From positions 1 to 64,000 of the forward strand of contig NZ_JADYWW010000001.1 of the NCBI RefSeq assembly GCF_015864575.1: DNA of 64,000 nt, read 5' to 3'. Shown here piece after piece: positions 43,694 to 53,284 of the stretch (its first letter is position 1; each line of letters opens with the position of its first letter). The notes under the pieces are model-generated. The model saw only the letters and a program-made list of their open reading frames with translations. It was not told the DNA's origin and made no database searches. Both the position numbers and the translations under genes were made by a program. This DNA comes from Salinibacterium sp. SWN248. GTDB taxonomy: Bacteria > Actinomycetota > Actinomycetes > Actinomycetales > Microbacteriaceae.

Positions 43694-44155
43694 CTACTGG
43701 GCAGTGTCAGCCTGCGGAATTGACCAGTCGAGTGGCGGCACGAACTCACCATGACCGTGCTCGATCATGCGGGCCCGCAATCGCTGAAAAGCCTCGTCGA
43801 GAGCCGCGGCACCCGGGTCACGGTTGATGCCCGTGTGGCTGTATTCATACACATTCCACGACGGCCAGACGTGCAAGTGCGCGTGTGGTACCCGGTAGCC
43901 CTCGAACATGAGCCCGACGCGGTCGGCATCCCACTCGTCGCGTTGCGCAAGACCAATAAGGCGCCCGACACGGAAAATGTGCATCGCGAGATCTTCGTCG
44001 AGCTCGCTCCACCGATCGACCTCGAGGCGCGGGATCACGAGCACATGACCTGGCTTGCGGGGCTCGATCGTGAGAATGGCAAAGACACGGTCATCCGCCC
44101 AGATAAAGCGCCCGGGCGAGCGGCCGTTCAGAATCTCAGTGAAAATTGATGCCAT
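43694..44155 (-). CDS. HIT family nucleotide-binding protein
   Basis: 153 residues. FTEILNGRSPGRFIWADDRVFAILTIEPRKPGHVLVIPR at the start and the histidine triad PHAHLHVWP near 90. HIT proteins hydrolyse or transfer nucleotides such as AMP-NH2 or dinucleoside polyphosphates. Its ATG follows directly after the stop of the lysophospholipase gene (TAAATG). Confidence 0.9.
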   Translation of the reverse strand: MASIFTEILNGRSPGRFIWADDRVFAILTIEPRKPGHVLVIPRLEVDRWSELDEDLAMHIFRVGRLIGLAQRDEWDADRVGLMFEGYRVPHAHLHVWPSWNVYEYSHTGINRDPGAAALDEAFQRLRARMIEHGHGEFVPPLDWSIPQADTAQ

Positions 44156-45082
44156 TTATTTAGGTTCGGTCGCCTCGGGGTGGGCTGGCGCCGGAGGCGT
44201 CGCATCAGGATGCACGGGCTTGAGCCGAGCATCGAGCCACACCACGAGGTCGGTGATGACGTCGTCTTTGTTGGTCTCGTTGAAGATTTCGTGGCGGGCA
44301 CCCGGATACACGATGGCCTCAACGTCGGTGAGTTTGGAGCGCACCACGTAGTCTGCGGCGAGCGCCTCAATGCTTGCTTCGCCACCGAGCGAATCTTCGT
44401 CGCCGATCATGATGAGAATCGGGATGTCGCGCTTGAGGTGTTTGGCCGGACGACCGAGCAGACGCATGCCGTCGATGGGGCCGAAGAGTTTGAGAGCATC
44501 CGCATAGAAGGTCAGCGGATCGTGAACGAAGTCTTCAGCGATCTGCGGATCCCGGCTGAGCCATTCGTAGCCGGTGGTGCCGAGGTCTTTGTGCTTGGCG
44601 TTGAGGTTGCCGCTGTTCATGTGGGCGAAGGTGCGGTGGGCGGTGCCGGTAAGGATCGCTACTTCATATTCCGCGGAATGGTGGTTGATCACGTCTTGCA
44701 CCATGAGCGAGCCCCACGAGTGGCCGAGGAGCGCCAGCGGAAGGTCGGGGTTTTCGGCCCGAATAATCTTCGTGAGGTCGCGGATATTTTCGGTCGCCGC
44801 CCGCAGGCCGCCCTTGCCGAGCTTGCCCAGCTTGCTGGCGTCGCCCGCGTTCTGGTCGAGACCGGTCGCACCGTGCCCACGGTGGTCGTCGGCATACACC
44901 GTGTAGCCGGCAGCGACGAGCGCTTGGGCGAGATATTCGTAGCGGCGGGCGTGGTCGCCGAGGCCGTGCGTGAGCTGAAGCACCGCATGGGCTTTGGGCG
45001 ACTGCCACCCGTAATAGTGAATCGTCACTCCATGGGCATCCGTGTAGGAGTGATCAGTTCGTGGCACTGTGAACTTGGGCAT
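44156..45082 (-). CDS. Alpha/beta hydrolase (monoacylglycerol lipase-like)
   Basis: 308 residues. LQLTHGLGDHARRYEYLAQAL, the nucleophile LLGHSWGSLM near 120, Asp in MIGDEDSLG near 240 and His in GARHEIFNE near 275 form the catalytic triad of the Hydrolase_4/monoacylglycerol lipase family. ATG at 45082 has GGAGG seven bases upstream. Divergent from the MarR gene across a palindrome. Confidence 0.87.
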   Translation of the reverse strand: MPKFTVPRTDHSYTDAHGVTIHYYGWQSPKAHAVLQLTHGLGDHARRYEYLAQALVAAGYTVYADDHRGHGATGLDQNAGDASKLGKLGKGGLRAATENIRDLTKIIRAENPDLPLALLGHSWGSLMVQDVINHHSAEYEVAILTGTAHRTFAHMNSGNLNAKHKDLGTTGYEWLSRDPQIAEDFVHDPLTFYADALKLFGPIDGMRLLGRPAKHLKRDIPILIMIGDEDSLGGEASIEALAADYVVRSKLTDVEAIVYPGARHEIFNETNKDDVITDLVVWLDARLKPVHPDATPPAPAHPEATEPK

Positions 45083-45156
45083 TGGGCCTCCTTGCTGCAC
45101 CCATTCTACGGCGGTGAAGTTCGAAGCAATATGGGTAAAGCCGGCCAGATTCACAT

Positions 45157-45186
45157 TTAGTTAGCAAGACTAATTTGCTAAACTAA
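45157..45186. promoter_or_regulatory. Nested inverted repeat, MarR-type operator
   Basis: TTAGCAA (45161-45167) and TTGCTAA (45175-45181) are exact reverse complements around a 7-base spacer; outer TTAGTT/AACTAA extend the dyad. It lies immediately before the GTG at 45192 of the MarR gene, where autorepression sites are common. Confidence 0.7.
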
Positions 45187-45191
45187 CGAAA

Positions 45192-45608
45192 GTGCCAGAC
45201 AAACTAGACGACGAGCTTCGAATCACTCTCATGCGTATCGCTCGTCGCATCCGCCAGCAGCGTCACGACGACACCCTCAGCGACAGCCAACTCTCCGTTC
45301 TCTACGTGCTGACTCACCACGGCGGCAGCACCCTCGCCGCCCTCGCCGAGCATGAACACGTCACCCCGCCCTCGATGAACCGCACCGTCAACTGCCTCAG
45401 CGACGAAGGCCTGATCACCCGCTCCAGCTCGCCAGACGACGGCCGCAAAGTGCTCATTGAAGCCACGGATGTCGGAGTTGAGTTGGTAGACAAGACCCGT
45501 CAACGCCGCGCAGCCTGGTTCGCCGCAGAGCTCGAGGGGCTCAGTCCCGAGGAGCATGCCGCCCTGCACGCTGCCATTCCCGTTCTACTGAAGTTGGCCA
45601 ATTCGTGA
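45192..45608 (+). CDS. MarR family transcriptional regulator
   Basis: 138 residues: winged helix with LSDSQLSVLYVLTHHGGSTLAALAEHEHVTPPSMNRTVNCLSDEGLITRSSSPDDGRKVLI-type order, flanking dimerisation helices. GTG start. Overlaps the MFS gene stop-to-start as GTGA, so it probably controls that exporter and itself through the dyad just upstream. Confidence 0.9.
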   Translation: MPDKLDDELRITLMRIARRIRQQRHDDTLSDSQLSVLYVLTHHGGSTLAALAEHEHVTPPSMNRTVNCLSDEGLITRSSSPDDGRKVLIEATDVGVELVDKTRQRRAAWFAAELEGLSPEEHAALHAAIPVLLKLANS

Positions 45609-46942
45609 GCGCTATGTTCCGCTCGCTTCGCCTCTTCAACTATCGCCTCTGGATCATCGGTGCTGTCGTCTCCAACACCGGCGCCTGGATGCAACGCACC
45701 GCCCAAGACTGGATCGTTCTCACCGACCTGACCGATTACGACGCCGCCGCTCTCGGCTTCACCATGGCGCTGCAGTTCGGCCCCATGCTGCTGCTGATGC
45801 CGCTCACCGGAATTATCGCCGACCGCTTCGACCGCCGCACCGTGCTGCTGTGGACCCAGTTCAGCCAGTTCGCTCTCGCTCTCGGGCTCGGCATCCTCGT
45901 GATCTCAGGTCACGTGCAGTTGTGGCAGGTCTACGTGTTCGCACTCCTGCTCGGAGTCGCGACCGCGATTGACGCTCCGGCCCGCCAAGCGTTTGTCTCC
46001 GAACTCGTGAGCGACAAAGACCTACCCAACGCGGTGGCGCTCAATTCGATGTCGTTTCAAACCGCTCGCCTCATCGGTCCCGCCGTGGCGGGCGTGCTCG
46101 TCGCCGCCATCGGTGCCGGGCCGGTGTTCATCGTGAACGCGGCATCCTTCGCCGGCGTGCTGGCGTCGCTCTGGTTCATGCGGCGCGGGCAGCTGTTCCC
46201 CGTGGCCAAGCTTGGCCGAGCGAAAGGTCAGATTCGGGATGGGCTGCGCTACGTTCGCGGTCGGCCGGACATCCTGATCGTGCTCGTCATGGTCTTTCTC
46301 GTCGGAACCTTCGGCTTCAACTTCCCGGTCTTCATCGCGACCATGGCCACGGGAGTCTTCGGCAAGGGAGCGGCCGAATTCGGCCTGCTCTCATCGATGA
46401 TGGCGGTCGGTGCCGTCGTCGGCTCCCTGCTCGCTGCCCGCCGCGAGCACGCGCGCTTCGGGGTGGTCATCGTGGGTTCTGCCTTCTTCGGGCTCGCCTG
46501 TCTCCTCGCCGCCTTCGCCCCCAGCTATTGGACGTTCGGCGCCGCCCTCACCATCATTGGCGTTTTCTCGCTCACCATGATGACGACCGCCAACGCCTAC
46601 GTGCAGACCTCGACAACACCCATCATGCGCGGTCGTGTCATGGCGCTCTACCTCGCAATCTTCGCGGGCGGAACGCCGATCGGCGCCCCCATCGTCGGCT
46701 GGGCAGCCAACGAACTCGGACCCCGCTGGGCACTCGGTATCGGCGCTCTCTCCGGCTTGCTTGCCGCTGCTGCCGCCATCATCTGGCTCGTCTACAGTCG
46801 TGGGATGCGCGTGGGCCGCGTGCCCGAAAGCCGCTTCCGTCTGCGCTTGCGCTTCCCACCCGAGCCCACGCCCGATGAAGAGCGTGAGCTCGCGACGCAA
46901 GAGATCGCGATCGTGGAAACCACGACCCGACGCACGAGTTAG
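45605..46942 (+). CDS. MFS transporter (MFS_3/EntS type)
   Basis: 445 residues with about 12 transmembrane segments. Motif A-like GIIADRFDRRTVLLWTQ near 70 and ATAIDAPARQAFVSELV near 125 match exporters of siderophores, drugs or small molecules. Acidic hydrophilic C-terminus. Part of the marR-mfs operon, so a drug or metabolite efflux role is likely. Confidence 0.87.
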   Translation: MSAMFRSLRLFNYRLWIIGAVVSNTGAWMQRTAQDWIVLTDLTDYDAAALGFTMALQFGPMLLLMPLTGIIADRFDRRTVLLWTQFSQFALALGLGILVISGHVQLWQVYVFALLLGVATAIDAPARQAFVSELVSDKDLPNAVALNSMSFQTARLIGPAVAGVLVAAIGAGPVFIVNAASFAGVLASLWFMRRGQLFPVAKLGRAKGQIRDGLRYVRGRPDILIVLVMVFLVGTFGFNFPVFIATMATGVFGKGAAEFGLLSSMMAVGAVVGSLLAARREHARFGVVIVGSAFFGLACLLAAFAPSYWTFGAALTIIGVFSLTMMTTANAYVQTSTTPIMRGRVMALYLAIFAGGTPIGAPIVGWAANELGPRWALGIGALSGLLAAAAAIIWLVYSRGMRVGRVPESRFRLRLRFPPEPTPDEERELATQEIAIVETTTRRTS

Positions 46943-47787
46943 GCCTCGCGGGTAATCTCCACACTCACGAACAGCTTTGAGCCGAAGGGGCCCGCATAGA
47001 CACCACGCAGCGGCGGCACATCGTTGTAGTCGCGGCCGCGACCCACGAGCACGTGCCGGTCACCGATGTCGATGAGGTTGGTGGGGTCGTAGCCACGCCA
47101 CTGCCCGTTGCAGAACCATTCGATCCACGCGTGGGATTCCCCGACGACCGTTTCACCGATTGCGGCATCCGGTTTCGGGTGCAGATAGCCAGACACATAG
47201 CGGGCAGGAACGCCAACGGAACGCAGCGCGCCCAAAGCGAGATGCGCGATATCTTGGCAGACACCCTTGCCTCCAGTCCAGGCCTCTGTCGCCGTCGTCG
47301 CTACCCCAGTGACACCGCTCATGTACTGAATCGCGTTACCGATGGCCATCGAAATTTCGAGGGCACCAGCACACGCATCATCTGACTTAGCCGCGATGTC
47401 TTTCGCGAGCGCAATCACTTCAGCGGGGGGCTCGGTGCGCAGGGTCTGGCTCAAGTTCTCGACAGCTTCCATCGAGAGCTCGGCCGTGGCTGCCATCTCC
47501 GCCCAGCCGATGGACTCGGAGTCGTGGGTGCGCTCGTGGACCTCGACCAGACTCGTCGCGGTGAGCGACAACTCCTTGTGGCCCGTCAGCACCTCGAACG
47601 AGGCGACGCGGGTTCCCCAATAGTCGACATAGTTGCTCTGGCTCGAGAGCGGCAAGATATCCAAGTTGGAGAACAACACGAGTTGGCCCTCAACGCTGGC
47701 AGGAAGCATCCGCGCCTCGTTATAAGAGGCCGTGACTTCTCCGCCGTAGCTAAACCCTGTGGAGTGAACGATCCTGAGACGCTTCAT
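46939..47787 (-). CDS. Transglutaminase-like protein
   Basis: 282 residues: N-terminal beta region (RIVHSTGFSYGG) and a transglutaminase core with GVCQDIAHLALGALRSVGVPARYVSGYLHP (catalytic Cys near 174) and SHAWIEWFCNGQWRGYDPTN (catalytic His and Asp). Overlaps the alpha-E gene by ATGA. Part of a three-gene set conserved in many bacteria. Confidence 0.87.
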   Translation of the reverse strand: MKRLRIVHSTGFSYGGEVTASYNEARMLPASVEGQLVLFSNLDILPLSSQSNYVDYWGTRVASFEVLTGHKELSLTATSLVEVHERTHDSESIGWAEMAATAELSMEAVENLSQTLRTEPPAEVIALAKDIAAKSDDACAGALEISMAIGNAIQYMSGVTGVATTATEAWTGGKGVCQDIAHLALGALRSVGVPARYVSGYLHPKPDAAIGETVVGESHAWIEWFCNGQWRGYDPTNLIDIGDRHVLVGRGRDYNDVPPLRGVYAGPFGSKLFVSVEITREA

Positions 47788-48716
47788 GAGATCTCTCCAA
47801 CCCACTCGGGAGCAGCATTCGTGGGGAAGTAGCGCTGACGCACTGCCTCCGAAGCCGCACTCGTTGCTGCCTGCACACGATCCATGTGGTGCGGCAGGTC
47901 ATCCAAAATTTCGGCAATCGGTCGATATTCGAGCTCACTGCGGATCTTGCCCAACAGTCGCTGAGCATCGTCGCCGACCCCCACCCGGTTCATGCGGCGC
48001 GGCTCAAGCTCACGCATGCAATCCTCTGCCCGCGACACCGAGAACAGGATGCTGCGCGGGAACAACCGGTCAAGCAGCAAGAACTCGGCCGCATTGCTCG
48101 CGCTCGGCACACCGCGGTAGGTGCGCAAGTAGGGCTCATAGGCACCACAGGAACGAAGGATGGTCGTCCACGACGGACCACTGGCCTCCGTGAGACTGCG
48201 GGTGGCCAGCAGTCGCGCCGTCATGTCTGCGCGTTCGAGGCTGCGACCGAGCGTGAAGAACTGCCACGCTTCGTCCCGACTCGTCGCGGACTCGATGATT
48301 CCCACGGCAAGAGCGGAGCGCTCGCGAACCCAGGCGAAAAAGTCACTGACTTTGTCTCCGGAAATGCGGCGCGGCATCCGAGCCTGCGTTGTATTGAGGC
48401 ACTCCCACAGTTCGGTCGACACGATCTCGCGAGCACGACGAGCGTTCTCGCGGGCGGCGCCGAGCGAATACGCAATCGAGGCGGGCTCGGTGCGGTCAAC
48501 GGCGAGGATCGACAGCACATCGCCGCGGGTGAGAACAGCGTCAGCCGGGGCCTCGCTGCCCATCACGCTCAAGAGGGCGCGGCAGGCATCGTCTTCTTCA
48601 ATCCACGGGTCTTCAAGCAACAGCTGAAGGTGAACGTCGAGGATGCGGGCGGTTCCGTCAGCACGCTCAATGTAGCGCCCGATCCAGAACAGTGATTCTG
48701 CAATGCGGCTCAGCAT
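47784..48716 (-). CDS. Alpha-E domain protein (DUF403)
   Basis: 310 residues, all-helical. SRIAESLFWIGRYIERADGTARILDVHLQ at the start and FFTLGRSLERADMTARLLATRS in the middle identify the alpha-E family. No catalytic motif; usually linked to the permuted ATP-grasp enzyme. It overlaps that gene by seven bases. Confidence 0.88.
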   Translation of the reverse strand: MLSRIAESLFWIGRYIERADGTARILDVHLQLLLEDPWIEEDDACRALLSVMGSEAPADAVLTRGDVLSILAVDRTEPASIAYSLGAARENARRAREIVSTELWECLNTTQARMPRRISGDKVSDFFAWVRERSALAVGIIESATSRDEAWQFFTLGRSLERADMTARLLATRSLTEASGPSWTTILRSCGAYEPYLRTYRGVPSASNAAEFLLLDRLFPRSILFSVSRAEDCMRELEPRRMNRVGVGDDAQRLLGKIRSELEYRPIAEILDDLPHHMDRVQAATSAASEAVRQRYFPTNAAPEWVGEIS

Positions 48717-50377
48717 GATTGACCTCCCTCGATGTCGACGTTTTGCTGTTGCTGCTCTTCTTGGCGCTGACGCTGAGTGAGCGTTCGCGTGCTGTCCTGA
48801 TCTTCAACATGGTCAGCATGCCCGGATGCTTCGAGCAGCATTTCGGGAGTGATGACCGTGATCGCTTCGGTATCGGCCTGACGTTCGACAAGGCCCTGAA
48901 GCGTGCTCTCGGACTCCTGAACCTTTTCGCGACCGACAACCCAGGTGTCTTTCGAGCCACCACCCTGCGAACTGTTGACCACCAATTGACCCTCGGGCAA
49001 GGCGACGCGAGTGAGGCCACCCGGCAGCACCCAGACATCGTTTCCGTCGTTGACCGCGAAGGGGCGAAGGTCGGCGTGACGCGGGCGCATACCGTCGTCC
49101 ACGACCGTCGGAATCGTCGACAGTTGCACGACAGGCTGCGCAATCCAGCCCCTGGGATCCTTGAGGAGCTGCTTCTTGAGCGTCTCCAATTCAGCCTTGG
49201 ATGCCGCTGGGCCAATCACGAGGCCCTTACCGCCGGAGCCATCAACGGGCTTGATCACGAGCTCATCAAGACGGTCGAGCACTTCTTCGAGTGCTCCCGG
49301 ATCTTCGAGCCGCCACGTATCAACGTTCGGGATGATCGACTTCTCGCCGAGGTAGTACTCGGTGAGATCGGGCAGGTAGGTGTACACGAGCTTGTCGTCG
49401 GCAACACCGTTTCCGACCGCGTTGGCGATCGTGACGTTTCCGAGGCGAGCCGCGAGCATCATGCCCGGGCTGCCCAACATCGAGTCGGCACGGAACTGCA
49501 GCGGGTCGAGGAACTCGTCGTCAACCCGGCGATAGATCACGTCGACGCGGGTGGGACCGGCGGTGGTGCGCATCCAGACCCGACCACCGGAACAGAAGAG
49601 GTCACGACCTTCTACGAGCTCGACGCCCATGAGGCGGGCGAGCAGCGTGTGCTCGAAGTACGCGGAGTTGTAGACACCCGGAGTGAGCACAACGACGTTG
49701 GGTTCATCCACGCCGCCCGGCGCACTGGCGCGCAGAGCCTGCAGCAGCTTGTGCGGGTAGTCGCCGACGGGGCGAACCCGCATCGAGACGAACAGTTCGG
49801 GCAGCGTCTGCGCCATCACTCGACGGTTCGAGATGACGTAGCTCACACCACTGGGCACGCGCACGTTGTCTTCGAGAACGCGCCACGCACCAACTTCGTC
49901 ACGGATGAGGTCGATACCGCTGACCTGAATACGTACGCCATTAGCCGGCTCAATACCGGCCGCCTGCCGATGGAAATGACTGGATGAGGTGATCATCCGA
50001 GCGGGAATCACACCATCTTTGATGGCATTCTGGGGCCCGTAGATGTCGGCCAGGAATGCTTCGAGCGCTCGAACGCGCTGCTTAACCCCCGACTCGACCT
50101 GTTTCCACTCGGAGAGGTCAATAACTCTGGGAACAGCATCCAGAGGAAAGGGTCTCTCTTCGCCAGCAAAGTCGAAAGTAACGCCCTGGGCGAGGTAGCT
50201 GTCGGCGAGTGCTTCAGTACGTCCGCGCAGCTCTTCCTGCGTCATTTGCGCCAGCGCGTCATGAATCTCGCGGTAGGGGCGACGTATCTCGCTATCGGCA
50301 GAGAACATCTCATCCCACGCGGCTGGTCCGGTGCGTTTGGAGGCGCTTGATGTGTATCCGTCAAACAAATCTGCCAT
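48710..50377 (-). CDS. Circularly permuted type 2 ATP-grasp protein
   Basis: 555 residues. YGPQNAIKDGVIPARMI, GVDEPNVVVLTPGVYNSAYFEHTLLARLMGVELVEG, GDVYRRVDDEFLDP-type VIYRRVDDEFLDPLQF, and VIKPVDGSGGKGLVIGP are the marks of the CP-ATPgrasp_2 family. It is predicted to make an amide bond, with the alpha-E and transglutaminase partners as a peptide-modification module. First gene of the operon. Confidence 0.88.
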   Translation of the reverse strand: MADLFDGYTSSASKRTGPAAWDEMFSADSEIRRPYREIHDALAQMTQEELRGRTEALADSYLAQGVTFDFAGEERPFPLDAVPRVIDLSEWKQVESGVKQRVRALEAFLADIYGPQNAIKDGVIPARMITSSSHFHRQAAGIEPANGVRIQVSGIDLIRDEVGAWRVLEDNVRVPSGVSYVISNRRVMAQTLPELFVSMRVRPVGDYPHKLLQALRASAPGGVDEPNVVVLTPGVYNSAYFEHTLLARLMGVELVEGRDLFCSGGRVWMRTTAGPTRVDVIYRRVDDEFLDPLQFRADSMLGSPGMMLAARLGNVTIANAVGNGVADDKLVYTYLPDLTEYYLGEKSIIPNVDTWRLEDPGALEEVLDRLDELVIKPVDGSGGKGLVIGPAASKAELETLKKQLLKDPRGWIAQPVVQLSTIPTVVDDGMRPRHADLRPFAVNDGNDVWVLPGGLTRVALPEGQLVVNSSQGGGSKDTWVVGREKVQESESTLQGLVERQADTEAITVITPEMLLEASGHADHVEDQDSTRTLTQRQRQEEQQQQNVDIEGGQSC

Positions 50378-50462
50378 GTACAGACACTAGGCCGATTGTG
50401 TAATTTCCGCTCGCTAGTGCGTTGATTCAGCCGAAATGTCTTGCACAATTTACAGTTAAGTA

Positions 50463-51107
50463 ATGGCTGCCAACCTCCCCACAATTCTTGTTCTCCCCGG
50501 CGGAGGGTATTCGCGACTCGCACCCCACGAAGGCGAGCCCGTTGCTGCCTGGTTGCGATCGATTGGCTGGAATGCCCGCGTCGTTGAGTACCCCGTCAGT
50601 TCGAAGCATCCAGCCCCTTTGCTGGCAATTCAGTCTGAAATTGCGAAAGAACGTGCGCTAGGAGCCCCGTTGGTGGGTGTTTTGGGGTTCTCGGCTGGCG
50701 GCCATCTGGCTGGTCACGCCGCCGTCGCGCCCGTCGCGAAGCCCGAGGAACGCCCCGATTTTGCGGTGCTCAGCTACCCCGTTGTCAGCATGATGACGCC
50801 AACGCACGCCGGGTCACGCGAAGAACTCATTGGGCTGGATGCCAACGACTATCTTCGGGAGGACACCTCCCTTGAGTTGCTGGTGACACCCGCCACTCCC
50901 CCGATGTTTATCTGGCACACCGCCGCTGACGAGCCCGTTCCGGTCGCAGAGCACTCCTACCCACTCGCTGCGGCATTGGCAGCAGCCGGAGTGCGCCACG
51001 AACTGCACGTCTTCGCCGACGGCAAGCACGGCTTGGGGCTCGCCGAAGGCACCCCAGCCGAAGCGTGGCAGGCACTCTGCGAGATCTGGTTGAGCTCGCT
51101 GCGCTAA
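50463..51107 (+). CDS. Alpha/beta hydrolase (BD-FAE-like esterase)
   Basis: 214 residues. LVLPGGGYSRLAPHEGEPVAAWL (oxyanion HGGGY-like region), nucleophile GVLGFSAGGHLAGH near 78, Asp in TAADEPVPV and His in GKHGLGLAEG. Short esterase without signal peptide. Located upstream of and divergent from the ATP-grasp operon. Confidence 0.85.
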   Translation: MAANLPTILVLPGGGYSRLAPHEGEPVAAWLRSIGWNARVVEYPVSSKHPAPLLAIQSEIAKERALGAPLVGVLGFSAGGHLAGHAAVAPVAKPEERPDFAVLSYPVVSMMTPTHAGSREELIGLDANDYLREDTSLELLVTPATPPMFIWHTAADEPVPVAEHSYPLAAALAAAGVRHELHVFADGKHGLGLAEGTPAEAWQALCEIWLSSLR

Positions 51108-51143
51108 CAGCCGCTCGCGCGCACCGACTGCTTGGCCATCCCG

Positions 51144-51827
51144 TTAGCGACGGAGGCTGAACGCTTCCGCCTTGTTTGTGGGGCCGGAAACAAGAATGGT
51201 GTCGTCGGCGGCGATCAGAGTGTCTTGGTCGGTGTAGGTCCACGCCCCACCGTGCGGGCGCACCGCCGTAATTGTCACGCCCGCGGTGGCACGCACGCGG
51301 GATTCTCCGAGCGTCTTGCCAATGATGGCGATGGGCGGAGCCATCTTCACGAGCGAGAACCCGTCGCCGATCTCGAGGTAGTCCTGCATCGAACCGCGCA
51401 CGAGATGAGCGACCCGGCGCCCCATCTCCTTTTCGGGATAAATCACGTGACTCACGCCGAGCTGCTCCAGGATTGTGCCGTGCGCATCGCTCACCGCTTT
51501 CGCCCACACGTGGGCAACGTTGAACCGCAACAGCAGTGAGGTCGTGAGGATGCTCGCCTGAATGTCACTACCGATCGCGACGACCACGCGGTCGAACTCG
51601 GGCACGGCCAGCTGCTGCAGCACCTCTTCGCGCGTGGAGTCAGCCGCAACAACATGGGTGAGGTGGCCGTTGAGTTCTTGCACGATTGACTCATCCAGAT
51701 CGACCCCGAGAACTTCGGTGCCGTTGGCCATGAGCTCCAGCGCGAGAGCGCGACCGAAACGGCCAAGCCCGATCACCGCCACAGAATCTGCCGCAGCCAC
51801 GGTAGAGGCATCCGAACCAGAAAACAT
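51144..51827 (-). CDS. trkA: Trk-type potassium uptake regulatory protein
   Basis: 227 residues with RCK N-domain (VAVIGLGRFGRALALELMANGTEVLGVDLDE) and RCK C-domain (VKMAPPIAIIGKTLGESRVRATAGVTITAVR). It binds nucleotides and gates the TrkH channel. ATG at 51827 lies 8 bases past the trkH stop. Confidence 0.9.
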   Translation of the reverse strand: MFSGSDASTVAAADSVAVIGLGRFGRALALELMANGTEVLGVDLDESIVQELNGHLTHVVAADSTREEVLQQLAVPEFDRVVVAIGSDIQASILTTSLLLRFNVAHVWAKAVSDAHGTILEQLGVSHVIYPEKEMGRRVAHLVRGSMQDYLEIGDGFSLVKMAPPIAIIGKTLGESRVRATAGVTITAVRPHGGAWTYTDQDTLIAADDTILVSGPTNKAEAFSLRR

Positions 51828-51834
51828 GCGCAAC

Positions 51835-53199
51835 TTAGCCAATGATCGGCCTTTCTTTGGGAAGTTCATACAGGACAGCGCGCTCACGCAGAGCGAGCGC
51901 GGTAGCAAAACCAATCGGGCCAAGGCGGCCCACAAACATGAGCACCGCAAGAATCAGTTGCGCCGCAATCGGCAGCTCCGGCGTAATGCCCTCCGACAGG
52001 CCCACCGTTCCGAAGGCCGACACCGTCTCGAACAGCACGGGGCCCAGCGGCAGCCCCGAGAGCAGCATGATGGCGATGGTGGATGTCGCGACGACGCCCA
52101 CCGAGAGCAAGACCACCGCGATCGCTTGGCGGTGCACCGCGCGCGACAGTCGCTTGCCGAAAACGTTCACGACGCCGTCTCCGCGCACCTCCGCGAGGAG
52201 GATGAAGAACAGCACCGCAAATGTCGTGACCTTGATGCCGCCGGCGGTGCCGGCGGGGCCGCCTCCGATGAACATGAGCGCGGTCATCCCGAACTGGGTC
52301 GCTTCGCTCATGGCGCCGATATCGATGCTGTTGAAGCCGGCGGTGCGGGTTTGCACGGATTGGAAGAAGCCGGCCAGAAGCTTGGTGTGCCAGTCGAGCG
52401 GGCCGAGGGTCGCGGGATTGTTCCACTCGATGAGCGTGATGTAGGCGGCACCCGCGACAAGCAGCAGCGGTGTCGCGGCAACGACGATGCGCGTATTCAT
52501 GCTCCACTTGAGGCGGTTGCCGCCAAAGCGCAGCAGTTGAATGATCACCGGGAAGCCGAGGCCACCCAGGATGATCTCGGCACACAGTGTGAGCGAGACC
52601 ACCGGGTCGTCAACGAATGTCATCATGTTGTCGCTGAAGAGCGCGAAGCCGGCGTTGTTGAACGACGAGACTGCGTGGAAGGCCGCAAGCCACGCCGCCT
52701 CCCCCACGCTGTAGCCGTAGCGAAGCAAGAACCAGAAGAACAGGATGAGCGCACCGGCGCCCTCGATGATCAACGAAATCTTGAGCACACCGAGAACCAG
52801 TGACCGCACGTCACCGAAACCAACATTCTTGGTTTCGGCGGCGGCCGTAATCCGAGAGCGCAGCGAGAGGCGGCGAACCACCGCGATGCCGATGATGGAG
52901 GCGAAGGTCATGACACCGAAGCCGCCCACCTGAATGAGCACCATGATGACAACTTGGCCGAAGCCCGTCCAGTAAGTAGAGGTATCGACGATCACGTGGC
53001 CGGTCACACACATCGCTGACACGGCAGTGAAGAACGCCTCAACGAGAGTGGCGCCGCCGGGACCGGTACGCGAAATAGGTAGCGCCAGCAGGGCGGTTCC
53101 CGCTGCGATACCGATCAAAAACCCGAGAAGGGTGAGCTGCGCTGGGTGTACCAGTTTTCGCTTATTACCCGTCCCGCGAAGGATGTTGTGCACCGGCAT
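51835..53199 (-). CDS. trkH: TrkH-type potassium transporter subunit
   Basis: 454 residues with multiple membrane helices and four pore-type repeats, for example FFTAVSAMCVTGHV near 53 and SSFNNAGFALFSDN near 172. K+ import driven by the membrane potential, controlled by the adjacent TrkA protein. Confidence 0.92.
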   Translation of the reverse strand: MPVHNILRGTGNKRKLVHPAQLTLLGFLIGIAAGTALLALPISRTGPGGATLVEAFFTAVSAMCVTGHVIVDTSTYWTGFGQVVIMVLIQVGGFGVMTFASIIGIAVVRRLSLRSRITAAAETKNVGFGDVRSLVLGVLKISLIIEGAGALILFFWFLLRYGYSVGEAAWLAAFHAVSSFNNAGFALFSDNMMTFVDDPVVSLTLCAEIILGGLGFPVIIQLLRFGGNRLKWSMNTRIVVAATPLLLVAGAAYITLIEWNNPATLGPLDWHTKLLAGFFQSVQTRTAGFNSIDIGAMSEATQFGMTALMFIGGGPAGTAGGIKVTTFAVLFFILLAEVRGDGVVNVFGKRLSRAVHRQAIAVVLLSVGVVATSTIAIMLLSGLPLGPVLFETVSAFGTVGLSEGITPELPIAAQLILAVLMFVGRLGPIGFATALALRERAVLYELPKERPIIG

Positions 53200-53284
53200 A
53201 CAGTACGCCTGTTTGGGGCCAAACGTAACGACTTCTCATTCGCTATTCTTAACGTCAACCACCGCAACGACCGGAGACCTCGCC

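Noticed and set aside
48719-49987. 422-codon plus-strand open frame
   Set aside because: Shadow of the ATP-grasp gene, which has strong family motifs on the other strand.
51562-52803. 413-codon plus-strand open frame
   Set aside because: Antisense of trkA/trkH; composition is rich in His/Arg/Glu as expected from shadows.
53200-53284. Fluoride riboswitch upstream of crcB pair
   Set aside because: No clear match to the conserved GG..GAUGG and pseudoknot arrangement in the 85-base leader.
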